Of a stretch of 64,000 bases of DNA, positions 1 through 10,204 are shown in pieces. A model generated the notes under the pieces. It was given only the letters and a program-made list of their open reading frames with translations. It made no database searches and was not told the origin of the DNA. Within the stretch, counting starts at the first letter, position 1. Each line of letters starts with the position of its first letter. The stretch comes from Brachycybe producta (lineage: Eukaryota; Arthropoda; Diplopoda; Playtdesmida; Andrognathidae): assembly GCA_036925085.1 (NCBI GenBank), contig JAUPFP010000012.1, forward strand, positions 4,897,460 through 4,961,459. Direction: 5' to 3'. The translations under genes were made by a program, and so were the position numbers.

Positions 1-339
1 CACATTAAATGCTAAATAAATTAATAATTAATAAATTACACTATGTATATAAAAATAGAAAACAATATAGTACAATACATGAATGATAGCGAGCTAAAAA
101 CCCAATAATAAGCAATAACAGTACATGGCAAGATCACTTCTGAAAAGAGTACCCTCAAATAAGAAGAAAAAAAATAGAATAAGCACATGTTAAACAGATA
201 TGAGGATAAAGCAATTAAATTATACGTAAATATATCCCAACCAGATAACAACAATACAAAAATAAATACCATCAATATTTCTCTAACATACATGTATATA
301 AATCTAAAAGCTCTAACGAACAAAACGGCCAGACAATAA

Positions 340-494
340 CTGGGAATACGAGGAAGATCATAAGGAGGAGACCCATTTAAATCCCGGACAGTTTGAACAA
401 AAAACGAGAAGAAATATGGGTTAGTTTTGGCAAAAGGGACTTTGTAACAGAGATAGGATGGACTACGTCGTGATGTTCCAGCTTTACACAACAT
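340..494 (-). pseudogene. LINE reverse transcriptase C-terminal remnant
   Basis: The minus-strand reading frame here (about 50 residues from the Met at 494) contains YKVPFAKTNPYFFSFFVQT followed by VRDLNGSPPYDLP. This matches the usual end of CR1/L2/jockey-type non-LTR reverse transcriptases, where a P-F/S-A-T-x-x-Y block is followed by S-F-F-x-R-T-I-x-x-W-N-x-L-P; here W is replaced by L. The open frame continues to position 36 as hydrophobic AT-rich sequence that does not look coding and is probably the LINE 3' region. No catalytic RT motifs are present, so this is a 5'-truncated dead copy. The first bases (AAAGCTGGAACATCA on the minus strand) also resemble the terminus of the MITE at 3418-4230, so the upstream edge may be a junction with that family. 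Seen: the motif. Inferred: clade. Confidence 0.6.
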
Positions 495-1473
495 GGTGGC
501 TAGTGAAAGCAGTCTTATTTTATTTTACTTAATGAGGGATGAATACTTTACAAGATGTAGCATTGCCGAACTGAAAGAGATTCAAAATCATTTAAACCAA
601 GTTAAATATTTTAAAAATGGAAACACTAAAGCACACTTTCTAACTTGACTACAGTATAGTTAACTGTAAAATTGGTATAAGATAAGACGTTGCGTTGCAC
701 CTGCATGGCTAATTCAAAGCAAATGGTTTATTCTTATATTATTACAGCTGTCTGGCGTTTGCAATGCCTTTTAGCACTTACTAGGTATTAACTAGATTGT
801 TGTAAGGGGGGTTGGTGGGGGCCCTTTAGCATTCACTTTTATCTGACATAGGCCTATAATGGTATATGGCTTCTTACTCTCCTACTTGACAGACCGAGTT
901 TTTAAGAGAGACAGAGAGGAAGAGAGAGAGCTTTCTTTCCAAGTAGATGCAACTATTTCCAGTTCATAAAGCAAGCTTTCGAAAGAAAGTACCACTATTT
1001 TTAAATCAATTTTATTCACTCTTCTTTGTCTGGCTTTTTTTTTTTTCTTCTTCAAGTAGCCTGATGTTTTGGTGTTTCGTCTTTTTTTATTGTGTTAACT
1101 TTTTCGGATAGAGTTGAGTTGTGTATGAAAGAGAAAAAAAAGAGAAACACAACACAAAGTGAAAATGTGGAAGTTCTATGCTGTAAAGCTTAACCACTTT
1201 AACATTTACACTTTTTTTTAACAAAAAATAAAGTCTAATGCAGTCTACTTCTGCATGGAGGCTATATGCTGCTTTGGCAAAAGTGTTACAACTCGCTAGA
1301 ATTTTTTTGTTTGTTTGTACTATGCATTGCAATATGTTACATTTATGTCATTGGTATTTTAGTACAGCCCATGTTTTTTTATTTTATGAAAACAAAAATA
1401 TGAAGTTGGTTGTTTGTTGGATACGGATGAGTAGGCCTACCGCGTTTAACAGCTGAGCTTTTTTTATTCTTAA
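495..1473. other. Non-genic AT-rich spacer
   Basis: No coding frame, tRNA or terminal inverted repeat was recognised. The stretch has a GA-rich patch near 905-930 and a pyrimidine run at about 1029-1060. Short open frames around 1087-1456 are low-complexity and overlap on both strands, which argues against real coding. Confidence 0.5.
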
Positions 1474-2129
1474 AGCCGCTATTACACTAGCAACTTTTGA
1501 TGCAAGAAAACTTGCAATGTGACATGCAACTTCAATGTTTATAGTGTGATATGACATGCAACTTGATGAAACTTAACTTTAACTAGTGCGAGACTTAGTC
1601 TAACCGAGTTGAACAGGTTCAACTTCTGATGGACTTTTCATGTAACTTTCTGACAAACAACCAATCAGGCCGTTTGCCGGAAATAACATATGTAACATTG
1701 AACGAATTCCCGGTTTCATGACTTTCGGTTTACGAACTTCCTGTTAGTTGATCACAATGTGGACACAAACCGAGGGGGCAGACATTGAAGAAAATTATGT
1801 ACGATTTTCACTAAGATTCACAGCAGAATCGTGTGGATGCAAAGTCATTTTACTTTTTAACTGCATTTTACTTGGATATCCAGAATAGAATTGAAATTTT
1901 AAAATTCAGTAAAACGCGGATTAAAAGTAAAATGGCTTCCGATACCTTACGAGATTCACCCGAATGTGTCGGCCCCTTGAAATAAACGAAGTTTTAAAAA
2001 ATTGATTGCAACTAGGTTGCACAGTGTGATATAAAAGTTTATTACAAAGTTCTAGTTGCAAGTCACGTCACAGGTTGCATTGCGAGTTGAATTGCATTGG
2101 AGGTGGAGGTTGCTAGTGTAATACCGGCT
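1474..2129. mobile_element. MITE family A, copy 1 (Harbinger-like, TAA duplication)
   Basis: The ends are inverted: AGCCGCTATTACACTAGCAA at 1474 and its near complement ending AATACCGGCT at 2129. TAA flanks both sides (1471-1473 and 2130-2132), as expected for PIF/Harbinger target duplications. The interior has no coding frame but is crowded with GCAACTTG and GTGACATGCAACTT motifs in both orientations. Length is about 656 bp. A partial second copy abuts it directly and a third, inverted fragment lies at 63765-63905. The superfamily is inferred from the TSD and TIR; no transposase is present. Confidence 0.8.
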
Positions 2130-2131
2130 TA

Positions 2132-2330
2132 AGCCGCTATTACACTAGCAACTTTGAATGCAATAAATTGTGCAATGTGACATGCAACTTCCTTGTTTAT
2201 AGTGTGATATGACGACATGCAACTTGATACAACTTTCCTTTTAACTAGTGTCAAACTCAGTCTCATTGAGTTGCACATGTTCAACTTTGTGAGACTTTTC
2301 AAGTAAACTTTCTGACAAACAACCAATCAA
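2132..2330 (+). mobile_element. MITE family A, copy 2, 3'-truncated
   Basis: This repeats the first ~200 bp of the element at 1474: same AGCCGCTATTACACTAGCAA start, the GTGACATGCAACTT block, the TAGTGTGATATGA block and the CTGACAAACAACCAATCA block. It shares the TTAA junction with copy 1, so the second insertion used the first element's edge. The right half and right TIR are missing. Confidence 0.8.
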
Positions 2331-2344
2331 TTATATAATATCTC

Positions 2345-2442
2345 ATATTAAAAGGTTAACGTCGCAGGATGGGCAACATCCCCTATTCGTATAGGTTCCG
2401 CCTATTCTACAATCCCCGTCTTATGACGGGGATGCTTCTAGT
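2345..2442 (+). mobile_element. Helitron-like 3' terminus
   Basis: A perfect 9-bp stem (ATCCCCGTC, loop TTAT, GACGGGGAT at 2412-2433) is followed four bases later by CTAGT (2438-2442) and then A. A short GC hairpin just upstream of a terminal CTRRT is the Helitron 3' signature. Two smaller hairpins precede it (GGATG..CATCC and CCTAT..ATAGG). The element's 5' end was not found. The same GACGGG stem and CTAGT end occur in the larger copies at 20.7, 32.7, 33.0 and 54.2 kb. Confidence 0.55.
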
Positions 2443-2771
2443 ACAAAATAATATTGAATGTAAACATAATGTATATGACAGTTAGACTGTTTTATTTTAA
2501 AAATACTTTTAATTTCTTTTCATATAAAGTAAGTTTTCAAATGTATCTAATTTTAAACAAGAGCGTTGAGAATTTTAATCTTTTTCTTGCTGTTGAGGTA
2601 AAAAATGTTTTTGAAATCTAAGTCAAAATTGAAGTTATATCAATAGAAATCCAAATCAAATCGAAAACATTAGATTTACAGTACAGGTAAATACAAATCC
2701 ATATCTATTTTAATTATTCTTAAATCTAAATCGATTCCAAATTTTCAAGTGTAATAGAAAACTGATGTCCT

Positions 2772-3231
2772 GGGGCCAGTTTCACAAAACTACAAAGTCT
2801 TGTCAGTAACAATTGTAGATTTGCAAGTTCATTTAATCACAACTTGTTGGTTACAGGTGTTTCACGAACATTTGTACACAAAACTAGAAGTCTTGTGAGT
2901 AATAATCAGATTGTAAATTACAGTAGTAGATGACAAGTTTTTTTTGTTGGAACAAGTGAAATTGGACTTGTTCATTTGTGTGTAATTCCATAGTGTCAAA
3001 ATTGTCTAAATGTGTTACATTAGGAAATAAGCTGTGTATTTCTTAAAAAAAATACGAGATAGTAATGCCATTCAAAACACTTATAAAACAACCTATCTTA
3101 CCTTTTGTGTCAGGTAGAAAATCTTTGGTTGGCAACAAGTGTCAGTAACAAGTTTGTCAAGTAATTCGCTTGTAAACTTGTAAAAGTTCACTTGTTACTA
3201 ACAATACTTGTAGTTTTGTGAAACGGGCTCC
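2772..3231. mobile_element. MITE with GGGGCCAGTTTCAC terminal repeats
   Basis: The left end GGGGCCAGTTTCACAAAACT and the right end, complement of GGAGCCCGTTTCACAAAACT, form a ~25-bp TIR. The 460-bp interior is filled with ACTTGT/ACAAGT motifs in both directions and has no coding frame. The TIR resembles widespread animal MITEs of the GGGCC..TTTCACAAA type, often placed in PIF/Harbinger; no clear target duplication was seen here, so the superfamily is uncertain. Confidence 0.75.
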
Positions 3232-3417
3232 AGTTGTATACACGATTACTCAACTCTACTGTATTTAACGATGCAGAAGGCTAAAGTATTCCGAGTGAAA
3301 CAATAGTTCTTCATTTTTTTTCCTAAACAAGTTAGCTAAGATTTTTAGCCTACAATGTAGTTTTGGTGGTGTAATTTATTCTTCAATATAAAGCAAGCAT
3401 GTCAAACTCAAAGGCTA

Positions 3418-3819
3418 AAGCTTAAACTTCATTCACGCGACGTCGAGCGACCTACCTCGAGCGTGCGTCAGCGCACATGCGCGTCTTCATACCATATAAA
3501 AGCAAATATTAGCGACTGGTCAAAGCGTCGTGACTTGCTACTCAGTCGCCAAGCTTCTGTTCAAACAGAAGCTTCAGGTCGCAAAGTTTCAAGTCGCTAC
3601 CCAACAACCAATCAGAGACCAGATTTTGTTACATATGGTGTCTTCGGCGCCATTTTTTATGAAATCACACCATGAAGACACGCCCAAAACGCTTGTAGTT
3701 GCAGCACATATGTAGTGTGTGCCAGCTACTAGCGACTTGCTACTTCAAGCTGCTATGCTAGTTACTAGTTGCTAGTCGCAGACGCTACGCTCAATGTAGC
3801 ATGTATGACGTTCCAGCTT
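3418..3819. mobile_element. MITE with AAGCTTAAAC terminal repeats, copy 1 of tandem pair
   Basis: The left end AAGCTTAAACTTCATTCACG and right end, complement of AAGCTGGAACGTCATACATG, form a ~32-bp imperfect TIR that continues into CGAGC/GCTC. The interior carries repeated GTCGCTAC, CTTGCTACTT and AGCGACTTG motifs on both strands. It sits inside the hAT element and abuts a second copy. Flanking bases are TA or T(A/T)A. Confidence 0.8.
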
Positions 3820-3821
3820 TA

Positions 3822-4230
3822 AGCTTAAACTTCATTCACGCGACGTCGAGCGACCTACTTCGAGCAAGCGTCAGCGGACATGCGCGTCTTCATACCATAT
3901 AAAAGCAAATATTAGCGACTTGTCAAAGCATCGCGACTTGCTACTTGCTTCGCGTCTTACTACTTGCAAATTTTTCAAGTCGCTACCCAACAACCAATCA
4001 GAGACCAGATTTTTTTTGCATATGGCGTCTTCGATTCTCTCCTGTTAATTTTAGTTGGACGTTTACAGTGGAACTACATTACTACAGTATTACACACCAT
4101 GAAGACACGCCCAAAACGCTTGCAGTTGCACCATATGTAGTGTGTGCCAGTGATTTGCTACTTCAAGTCGCTATACTAGTCACTAGTCGCAGACGCTATG
4201 CTCAAGGTAGCATGTATGAAGTTCCAGCTT
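3822..4230. mobile_element. MITE with AAGCTTAAAC terminal repeats, copy 2 of tandem pair
   Basis: This repeats the preceding element head-to-tail, from AGCTTAAACTTCATTCACGC to GTTCCAGCTT at 4230. Only TA or TAA separates the two copies, so they share one target duplication. The intact hAT sister at 56060 reads CCCGTGTTAGCGC across the equivalent site, which supports insertion at a TWA or TA target. The two copies differ by several indels, so the pairing is not an assembly duplicate. Confidence 0.8.
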
Positions 4231-4344
4231 TACACGGGCCAAATAAACAAGGTCTAAGTTTATGTGGGTCGCAAAAAAACGAAAACTTCAATTTTTATAG
4301 AAACGTAAATATATTTCAAAAAGTAAAAAGTAGGGCCTATAAAA

Positions 4345-4497
4345 AAGAACAAGGACAACGGTAAAATTAATGTTTTCTTCCTGACACTTGGCATCTCTCT
4401 TCTCTGCTACAAACTTTCCTACTTCGGATGAAATCTTGTTCGTAGTGATTACTTTGAAAACTGACCCAAGTTGAATGCCAGTAATCTTGGATCTGAC
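4345..4497 (-). pseudogene. hAT transposase C-terminal remnant (copy B)
   Basis: The minus-strand frame reads VRSKITGIQLGSVFKVITTN followed by KISSEVGKFVAEKRDAKCQ. This matches the extreme C-terminus of hAT transposases of the ZBED/GTF2IRD2/Charlie type, whose dimerisation region ends RSRLTDxHLxxVLRIATS..P-D-I-x-x-L-V. Only the last ~50 residues remain, fused almost directly to the 5' TIR, so it cannot make transposase. The copy at 55796 keeps the same residues and the same internal deletion, which means the deletion predates their separation. Confidence 0.8.
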
Positions 4498-4551
4498 AGG
4501 GTCTGTGGGCCGCAAAGATATTCGTTGTGGGCCGCGAGTTTGACATGCTTG

Positions 4552-5596
4552 ACCTAAGGCGGAAAGAACAGAAAGAGTAGATGAAAAGCTTCATGTCAGT
4601 TTCTTTCCTAGCCGTTTTCATTCGCGTTTTCGGCATGTCCCCCCCCCCCCCTTTTTCTCTGCATTACGTATAAATCCAGAATCCTAGTTATGTTTCTAAC
4701 AACTAGTATATTTTTGTTGATATTTTGTAAAAAAAAAAAGCGTAGGAAACAATGAAGAATTAATGAGTTCCTTAATATAAACACTATATAATAAAACAAC
4801 ATGCTGTGGGCTAGAAAAGTAATGCATTGTTGTTTATTTTGAGTTTTCAATGTACCATATGTACCTGAAGTATACAAAATACAAATAGCAGCTGATGACA
4901 GATTTAGACATTCTCACAGGGTTAACTAACATTATCACAACTAGGGTTCATTTATACAAGGCCAGGTACATAACGACTATGGGATATGAGTACGAGACAC
5001 GAGCCCGAGCCAAAATATTGTTGAAGGGTTTTCAATAGAACTGGTTTATATTGACATTTTAGTATGGTGATATCATGAATTTATGCGTTCAGTATTAGTA
5101 TCTGTAACCTCTATTTTGGTCGTTTCTTTTGAAAATTCCTATTTACAACGTTTTTACAATCAAGTTGGTAATCGATCCGCTGATGAATATTAGTTCTAAT
5201 ATTAAAAGGAAGAAGAATTTAAAAAGTATTTTCTAAAGTATAAAAGTAAATGAATCATTTAATTACTTATATTTTGAAAAATAAACTTTTGCATAAACCA
5301 AAAAAAAAAAAATGTTCAAATGTCCAAATGTCCTAATGTCTAAAAATCTAAAAAAAAAACACTTTGCTATTTCAAAACTGTCGTAAACAGTTTTATTTTG
5401 AAGATATCTACATGAAAATGCCTTTAAGTTATTGAGCTACTCTTATATAGTTTCTAAAACTCTTTTCTAGTTTCTCTTAATTTAGCTTCTGAAAAATACA
5501 TTCTGTAAAATACATTCACGTTTTTTTTCTCTTAATGTTGCTTCCAAAACTGATAATAATTAGTTTTGGTGGAGACAATTAATTCATACAAAAAGT
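4552..5596. other. AT-rich spacer with low-complexity patches
   Basis: No gene was seen. It contains a C12 tract at 4638-4650, an A-rich run near 4730, and a short degenerate repeat near 5311-5350 (AAATGTCC / AATGTCTAAA). GA-rich frames near 4600 are simple-sequence artefacts. Confidence 0.5.
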
Positions 5597-6071
5597 TAGG
5601 GCTGTCGAGTCGGAGGGGTCGTTCATTTTTGGTCAGAGTCGGTATAAAGTAAACGGCTCCGACTCCAAAATAAAAACGATTGACCTATCATCAAAATTGA
5701 ATCTTGAAGATGCAGCAGTATTGACATACCCTGAGATTACGCAAAATGCCGCTCTAACCGGCTAGGGCTTTACCACCCATTGTGGAAAGATTATTTTCTG
5801 CTCTCTCCGAATTCTAAAATCTGATTTGAGAGCATTGATGAAATAATCGGACATTAATTGAAGCCATGCTATTTTTAATAACCCATTCAATTTAAATTAA
5901 ATTCGATTATATACAATGTACAAATTATTTTTGAATAAATACATATGTTGATTTAGTTTCAATTTTCTTTTATTTTTGTTTGTCAGACTCAGTCGGAGTC
6001 GGAATCGAATTCCAAATTCCAAATTACAGGAGTCAGAGTCCGAACAATTATGTAAAAACTCCACAGCCCTA
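5597..6071 (+). mobile_element. hAT element remnant with TAGGGCTGT ends
   Basis: Left end TAGGGCTGTCGAGTCGG and right end (complement of TAGGGCTGTGGAGT) are inverted. The flanking 8-mers CAAAAAGT (5589-5596) and CAAGAAGT (6072-6079) match at 7 of 8, the hAT target size. TAGGGCTGT(G/C)GAGTCGGAGTCGG is a familiar hAT terminus in invertebrates; subterminal GAGTCGG/CCGACTC motifs recur at both ends. The 475-bp copy is internally deleted but keeps transposase debris. Confidence 0.85.
5773..5881 (+). pseudogene. hAT transposase C-terminal debris
   Basis: Reading across two frame changes gives PPIVERLFSAL in one frame, then RILKSDLRALM in the next, then NNRTLIEAMLFL. The block V-E-R-L-F-S-A followed by K-x-x-R-x-x-L/M and a leucine-rich end is the diagnostic hAT dimerisation motif (typical form: SVERLFSxxG..L-x-x-x-R-x-x-L). 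The frameshifts and missing catalytic DDE portion show it is dead. It lies inside the TIR pair at 5597-6071 in the expected orientation, which fixes the element's coding strand as plus. Confidence 0.75.
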
Positions 6072-6252
6072 CAAGAAGTGTCTTGCCTTTGTAAAAGCAA
6101 TTTTTTAATAGGAAAGTTGTTTCCTTTACAATCAATAAAGAGAAAAAAGTGTGTAAATCTTTGCTGCACATAAAATGCGCTATATGGGTTCTAAACAATG
6201 ATTTAAGATTGTTTTTATTCTACTATCAGTTATAAATTGCTCAGCATTCTTT

Positions 6253-6370
6253 TTGGTCACCATTGCCACCACCACCAATATCACCACCACCACCACCACT
6301 TTGACCCTGCTTGTTTTTTCTTTTATAAGAGTGCGAGCTTTATTGGACACACTCTCTCTCTCTCACACAC
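6253..6370 (+). repeat. CCA-rich and CT/CA simple repeats
   Basis: A degenerate (CCA)n run at about 6262-6300 gives a threonine-rich open frame by chance, followed by CT/CA repeat at 6350-6372. No start context or homology supports coding. Confidence 0.6.
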
Positions 6371-6837
6371 ACTTTTTCTCTCTTTGTATACATGTATATG
6401 TTTTTGAACACAAAGACACAATTATCTCTATGCCATTAATTAATCGTGTAACAAATGGCAAAGTTCCCATGTAACATTTTTGTATTCAGAAGTGGTATTT
6501 CTCTCATGAGAGAAAAGTGTGTTATGTGTCTATTGTATCGTGATGTAGTTTATCATGGAAAAAAAATACTCAAGTCTTTATAAAGAAGATAAAAGATTTC
6601 GTGAACGCTAACTAATCTTTTTTAAACCTTTAATGGTATGTTAAATTTTTAATAGGAATTTTTAAAAAAAAAATGCAAAGTTTTTCTGATTTAGATGACT
6701 CAAATTGTAATTTTAGGTAAAAATCACGTTATATAAACTTTTTTAGATAAACTTTTTTTCAGAAGCAACATTCAGAAAATTAAAACAAACAACCTTTTTA
6801 AAACTTTGGTGATGCTTTGTTTTTGTTTTTTTTTTAA

Positions 6838-7400
6838 ATCCAGAAATTTCATATCAAAATATTGTCAAGAATTATTCAACCGATTTTACCAAAACGATTT
6901 CTAAAATTTAAAATAAGTGATTAATATAATTTAAAAAATTAAAAATCAAGTTGACTTCATGTAAATGAGCTTTATCAGATAGATGCGCCACCAAACAACA
7001 GACATTGACAACAAAAAACCCCAAAGTCTACTTCTCTACTCGAATTCTGATGTGTTGCGATCACGTCACATTACTTTCATTTCGAAATTCCCTGGATTTA
7101 ATATTTGAATTATTCTACGTGGAAGGTTGTATTGAGTTGAATAGGAATAGGGAAATACATGTATTTTAATAAGGAGTTTTGGAAATGTGAGGTGACAACC
7201 TTTGCCACTAAAATGGGGGGAGACTTTCCTTTTTTTTTTTTTTTTTTGGAAATTTTAAAATGACGTCGTTTGATGACTCAGGAATGGTTTATGGTTTCAA
7301 TGACTTATTTTAAATTTTAAAAATCGTTTTGGCAATTTTTGGGTAAGTTTTGATAATATTTTGAAAAGATAATTCTGGAGGTAATAATGGTCTCTTTAAA
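6838..7400. mobile_element. MITE family B, copy 1 (long terminal repeats)
   Basis: About 100 bp at each end are inverted: the left reads CCAGAAATTTC..CAAAATATTGTCAAG..CAAAACGATTTCTAAAATTT, and the right is its complement ending CTGGAGGTAATAATGGTCTC. The interior shares blocks with the copies at 20108 and 39102 (for example the ACATTGACAACAAAAA and AATACATGTATTT regions). A poly-T insertion is present near 7230. No coding frame. Confidence 0.8.
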
Positions 7401-8224
7401 GTATGTCGCAATTCAGTATTTTTTTCTAAAATCTGAGAGGGAAAGATTAAAATAATTTAAAAACTTTAATAGTTAATGTTAAGTGTTTTTATCATGATAA
7501 CTTTTTTTCTGCTTGACAATTTTTTAATTGTTAGTTTCAAAATGATAATTTTTTTTTTCGTTTTCTTCTGTAAGACAGGTTTTTTTTTTAAATTATGTAT
7601 AGTTTAAAAATGTTAACTTTTTACTTTTTTTATTGAAATATTAATTAAAATTGCCTGAATGTTGTTAGCAAATTCGCTTGCAAAAATGTTTAAACCAGCT
7701 AAACTAGTTTCGTCTTATTTTGAAATATTCTTTATCTTCACCCTGTATGTAGGCAATCACTTCAAACAATTTTAAAATAAGTTTGCAGTGATTGCCTTCG
7801 CCAAGGATGTACAACAAAGAATGAATGAATACTGTATACATAACGAAATAGGATTAAAGTGAAAAATAAATTACAATGTTTCGTTGTTTATTAAAAATAT
7901 GTGTGTGTGTGTCACATTATAGATTGCATGTGTCACCACGCATCTGCTTTGTATTTATTTGTAGAATACTGTTCATATGGGCTCGCATTATGTGGCCTTT
8001 CGATTTAAGTTATACAATATATAACATTTGTGTTTAAATGGTATGTTACAATAAAGAGAGAATCGATTATTTTATGGTCGCGAATGTCAACCTTATAGCG
8101 AGAGCGCCACGACGAATTTCTAGAAAATATAAATATTTTTAGTTGTCTAATGATAAGAGAAGCGCGCATATTTAAACATTTTTAATTGTACTTTTTTTAG
8201 AATTTTTATTAAAGTTATTCATAG
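7401..8224. other. AT-rich spacer
   Basis: Nothing genic was recognised. It has many T runs, a short GT repeat near 7902-7912, and an inverted pair around 7755 and 7785 (GCAATCACT / AGTGATTGC), too short to define an element. Confidence 0.4.
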
Positions 8225-8742
8225 GGGTTTCGTTACCGATTTTATCGTTACCGGTAAACCAGTATTACCGGTCTATTTTGTTACAATTCGGTATTACCGG
8301 TAAATTGACCTTTCAAATACCGGTTTTTCGGTAAAAAAAAAAAGTTTTCTATTAATTTTGATAAAAAAAATTGACCAATAATTTAAGAACCACTGAGTTT
8401 GAAATTTGAATTTCACATATAAGATATAATTTATTGTTGCTGGTGAAGGAAACATTTGCTGTCTGACACAAAACCACCGCTTGTTTCTTGAAAACTTATT
8501 ATAGTAAACAAAAAAAAGCAATTAATTAATAATTGAAGACTCATTTGTTTTGTTTCAATTATTTTACTATTTCGTTTGTTTTATTGTTATTTAACTTTGT
8601 AATAAAATATGAATTTAAAAAAAATGATAAAATGTTTTTGTTTAAATGGAATATAAATTTTTAGCTTTTATTACCAAAATTCGGTAAACGCTGCATTACC
8701 GAAAAACCGGTAATACTATAAGGTGACCGGTAATGGAAACCC
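8225..8742. mobile_element. MITE rich in ACCGGTAA motifs
   Basis: Ends GGGTTTCGTTACCG and complement of GGGTTTCCATTACCGG are inverted. Both terminal ~100 bp contain repeated TTACCGGTAA, ATACCGGTTTTTCGGTAA and related motifs in both directions; the middle is plain AT-rich DNA. About 518 bp, no transposase. No convincing target duplication. Confidence 0.7.
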
Positions 8743-9445
8743 GAATTTATTCAAAAGTAAATTTATCATAAATTCGAACACAAATTTCGTAATAGAGGGA
8801 AAATTGCTTTTATGAGAGTGTAATGGAAGAAAATTGCTTTTAAAATTGCTTTTTATGAGGCAATTAAATCTAAGAAGGAAACTTTGAAACTTCATCTTTA
8901 ACCCTCGGGATAGAGTTTAAATACAGAAAAATTCAATTTGACTTGAGTCTCATTAAATTTTTTGTGTGTGTCGGAACTCTGTTCAGAGGGTTTAAGTTTT
9001 TAGTTATAGAGGCCATGGTTATGACTTGAATTTAAACTATTTTAACGTTAGGTAATGTTAAGTATGTTTTTAAATTAAGCCTTAATATGGCAATTTTAAA
9101 ATCATCTTCATTAAGGCTCGATAGATAAAACATTTTGAAAATAACATATAATTAACTTGTTTCTTTTAAGGTGTCATTAAAAAAAAACTATTATTACTAT
9201 TATGCTACAATAGAGGTGGAAATCGCTTAAGAGGCTAATCGGCATGAAGAAAAACATGATGATGCAATATTTGGTATAGCCGTTTGTCATGGCGTTTGTT
9301 CGATTTTCGTTTAGTGGTTCTTTTCGCGTACTGTTATTGTTGGAAACGTAATTTAAAGTGCAATTAGCACTCAAGATAGTCTGTGAATCCACTGATACTT
9401 TTGCAAAACGTACTTATGGTTCTTTTTTTATTTTAAAGAAAGTTT

Positions 9446-9519
9446 GAAAATAGCCTACATGATAATTTCTAATGATTCGTTTCTAATCGTCCGTGGAAAT
9501 TAGCATGTAGGCTATTTTC
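9446..9519. repeat. Short hairpin element inside foldback
   Basis: GAAAATAGCCTACATG..AATTTC (9446-9469) and GAAATT..CATGTAGGCTATTTTC (9496-9519) pair over 24 bp with two mismatches and a ~26-nt loop. It lies between the left arm and the tandem array of the larger foldback, so it is probably a separate nested insertion. Confidence 0.75.
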
Positions 9520-9529
9520 AGAATTATTT

Positions 9530-9757
9530 GAAAAAAATAGAAAGAAGCATATACTAGATTTTGAAAAATAGAAAGAAGCATATACTAGATTTTGAAAAAT
9601 ACAAAGAAGCATATACTAGATTTTGAAAAATAGGAAGAAGCATATTCTAGATTTTGAAAAATAGAAAGAAGCATATTCTAGATTTTGAAAAATAGAAAGA
9701 AGCATATTCTAGATTTTGAAAAATAGAAAGAAGCATATACTAGATTTTGAAAAAAAA
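9530..9757 (+). repeat. 31-bp minisatellite, about 7.4 units
   Basis: The unit is GAAAAATAGAAAGAAGCATA followed by TACTAGATTTT. Units differ by single substitutions (TATACT versus TATTCT, AATAC versus AATAG), with the TATTCT form clustered in the middle units, which suggests amplification of sub-blocks. It lies wholly inside the foldback loop. Confidence 0.9.
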
Positions 9758-10060
9758 AATATCAGTGGATTCACAATATATTTGAGTGCTCATGGAACTT
9801 TAAATTATGTTTCAAATAAGAACCATAAACGAAAACCAGACACACCATGGTAAACGGCAATGCCAGATATTGCATCATCCTAGTCTCAGTTTTTTTTAAA
9901 TAAGAGACTTCTACAGGAAACATGTATTAATGGAGATGCTGGTGCCATCTATACTGGTTATTTTCTTAAACGTACCAATGCAGATAGCCCTTCTAACCGT
10001 TTGCAAACTTGTTTTCAAACAAATTGTTTGCATCCACACTTACAATAATTCATCTTCAGA

Positions 10061-10204
10061 ATGTCGGTCAGTGAGGTTGCTGCAGTAGCAGTCTGTGCAA
10101 TTGTTATGTATAGTAATGGCATCAGTAAAAAACAAGAAGATAAAAAGATGATGGTGGTTGAGAAAGTTTTTAGAGCATGGAATATTTTATGGCGATTTTT
10201 ATAA
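10061..10204 (+). pseudogene. Possible PIF/Harbinger transposase N-terminus
   Basis: A 47-codon frame begins MSVSEVAAVAVCAIVMYSNG and continues with KKQEDKK and VEKVFRAWNILWRFL. An alanine/valine-rich helix with a cysteine followed by a lysine cluster and a W-V-x-x-W/F-like helix is how many HARBI1-like proteins start; I infer that family weakly. Neighbouring GTTTGCAAAC-rich stretches near 10000 and 10355-10395 could be subterminal repeats of the same element. No catalytic residues follow in frame, so it would be a remnant. It could equally be a chance frame. Confidence 0.3.

Larger units (their letters stand above)
3394..4551 (-). mobile_element. hAT non-autonomous element, copy B, interrupted
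   Basis: Both ends read CAAGCATGTCAAACTC inward (plus-strand left end at 3394, right end at 4551). The body is the reverse-complement counterpart of the intact copy at 55732-56087, including the phrase GTTTATTTGGCCCGTGT. Between the 3' TIR remnant (3394-3417) and the body (from 4231) sit two tandem MITEs, so the hAT is older. Flanking 8-mers ATATAAAG and ACCTAAGG match only 5 of 8, so the target duplication is decayed or absent. Confidence 0.8.
9259..9879. mobile_element. Foldback element with minisatellite in its loop
   Basis: Arms 9259-9397 and 9760-9879 are reverse complements over ~120-140 bp with scattered mismatches; for example ATCAGTGGATTCACA on the right pairs with TGTGAATCCACTGAT on the left. 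The loop holds a small hairpin element and a 31-bp tandem array. An open frame at 9177-9392 is produced by the arm and is not evidence of a gene. Confidence 0.75.
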
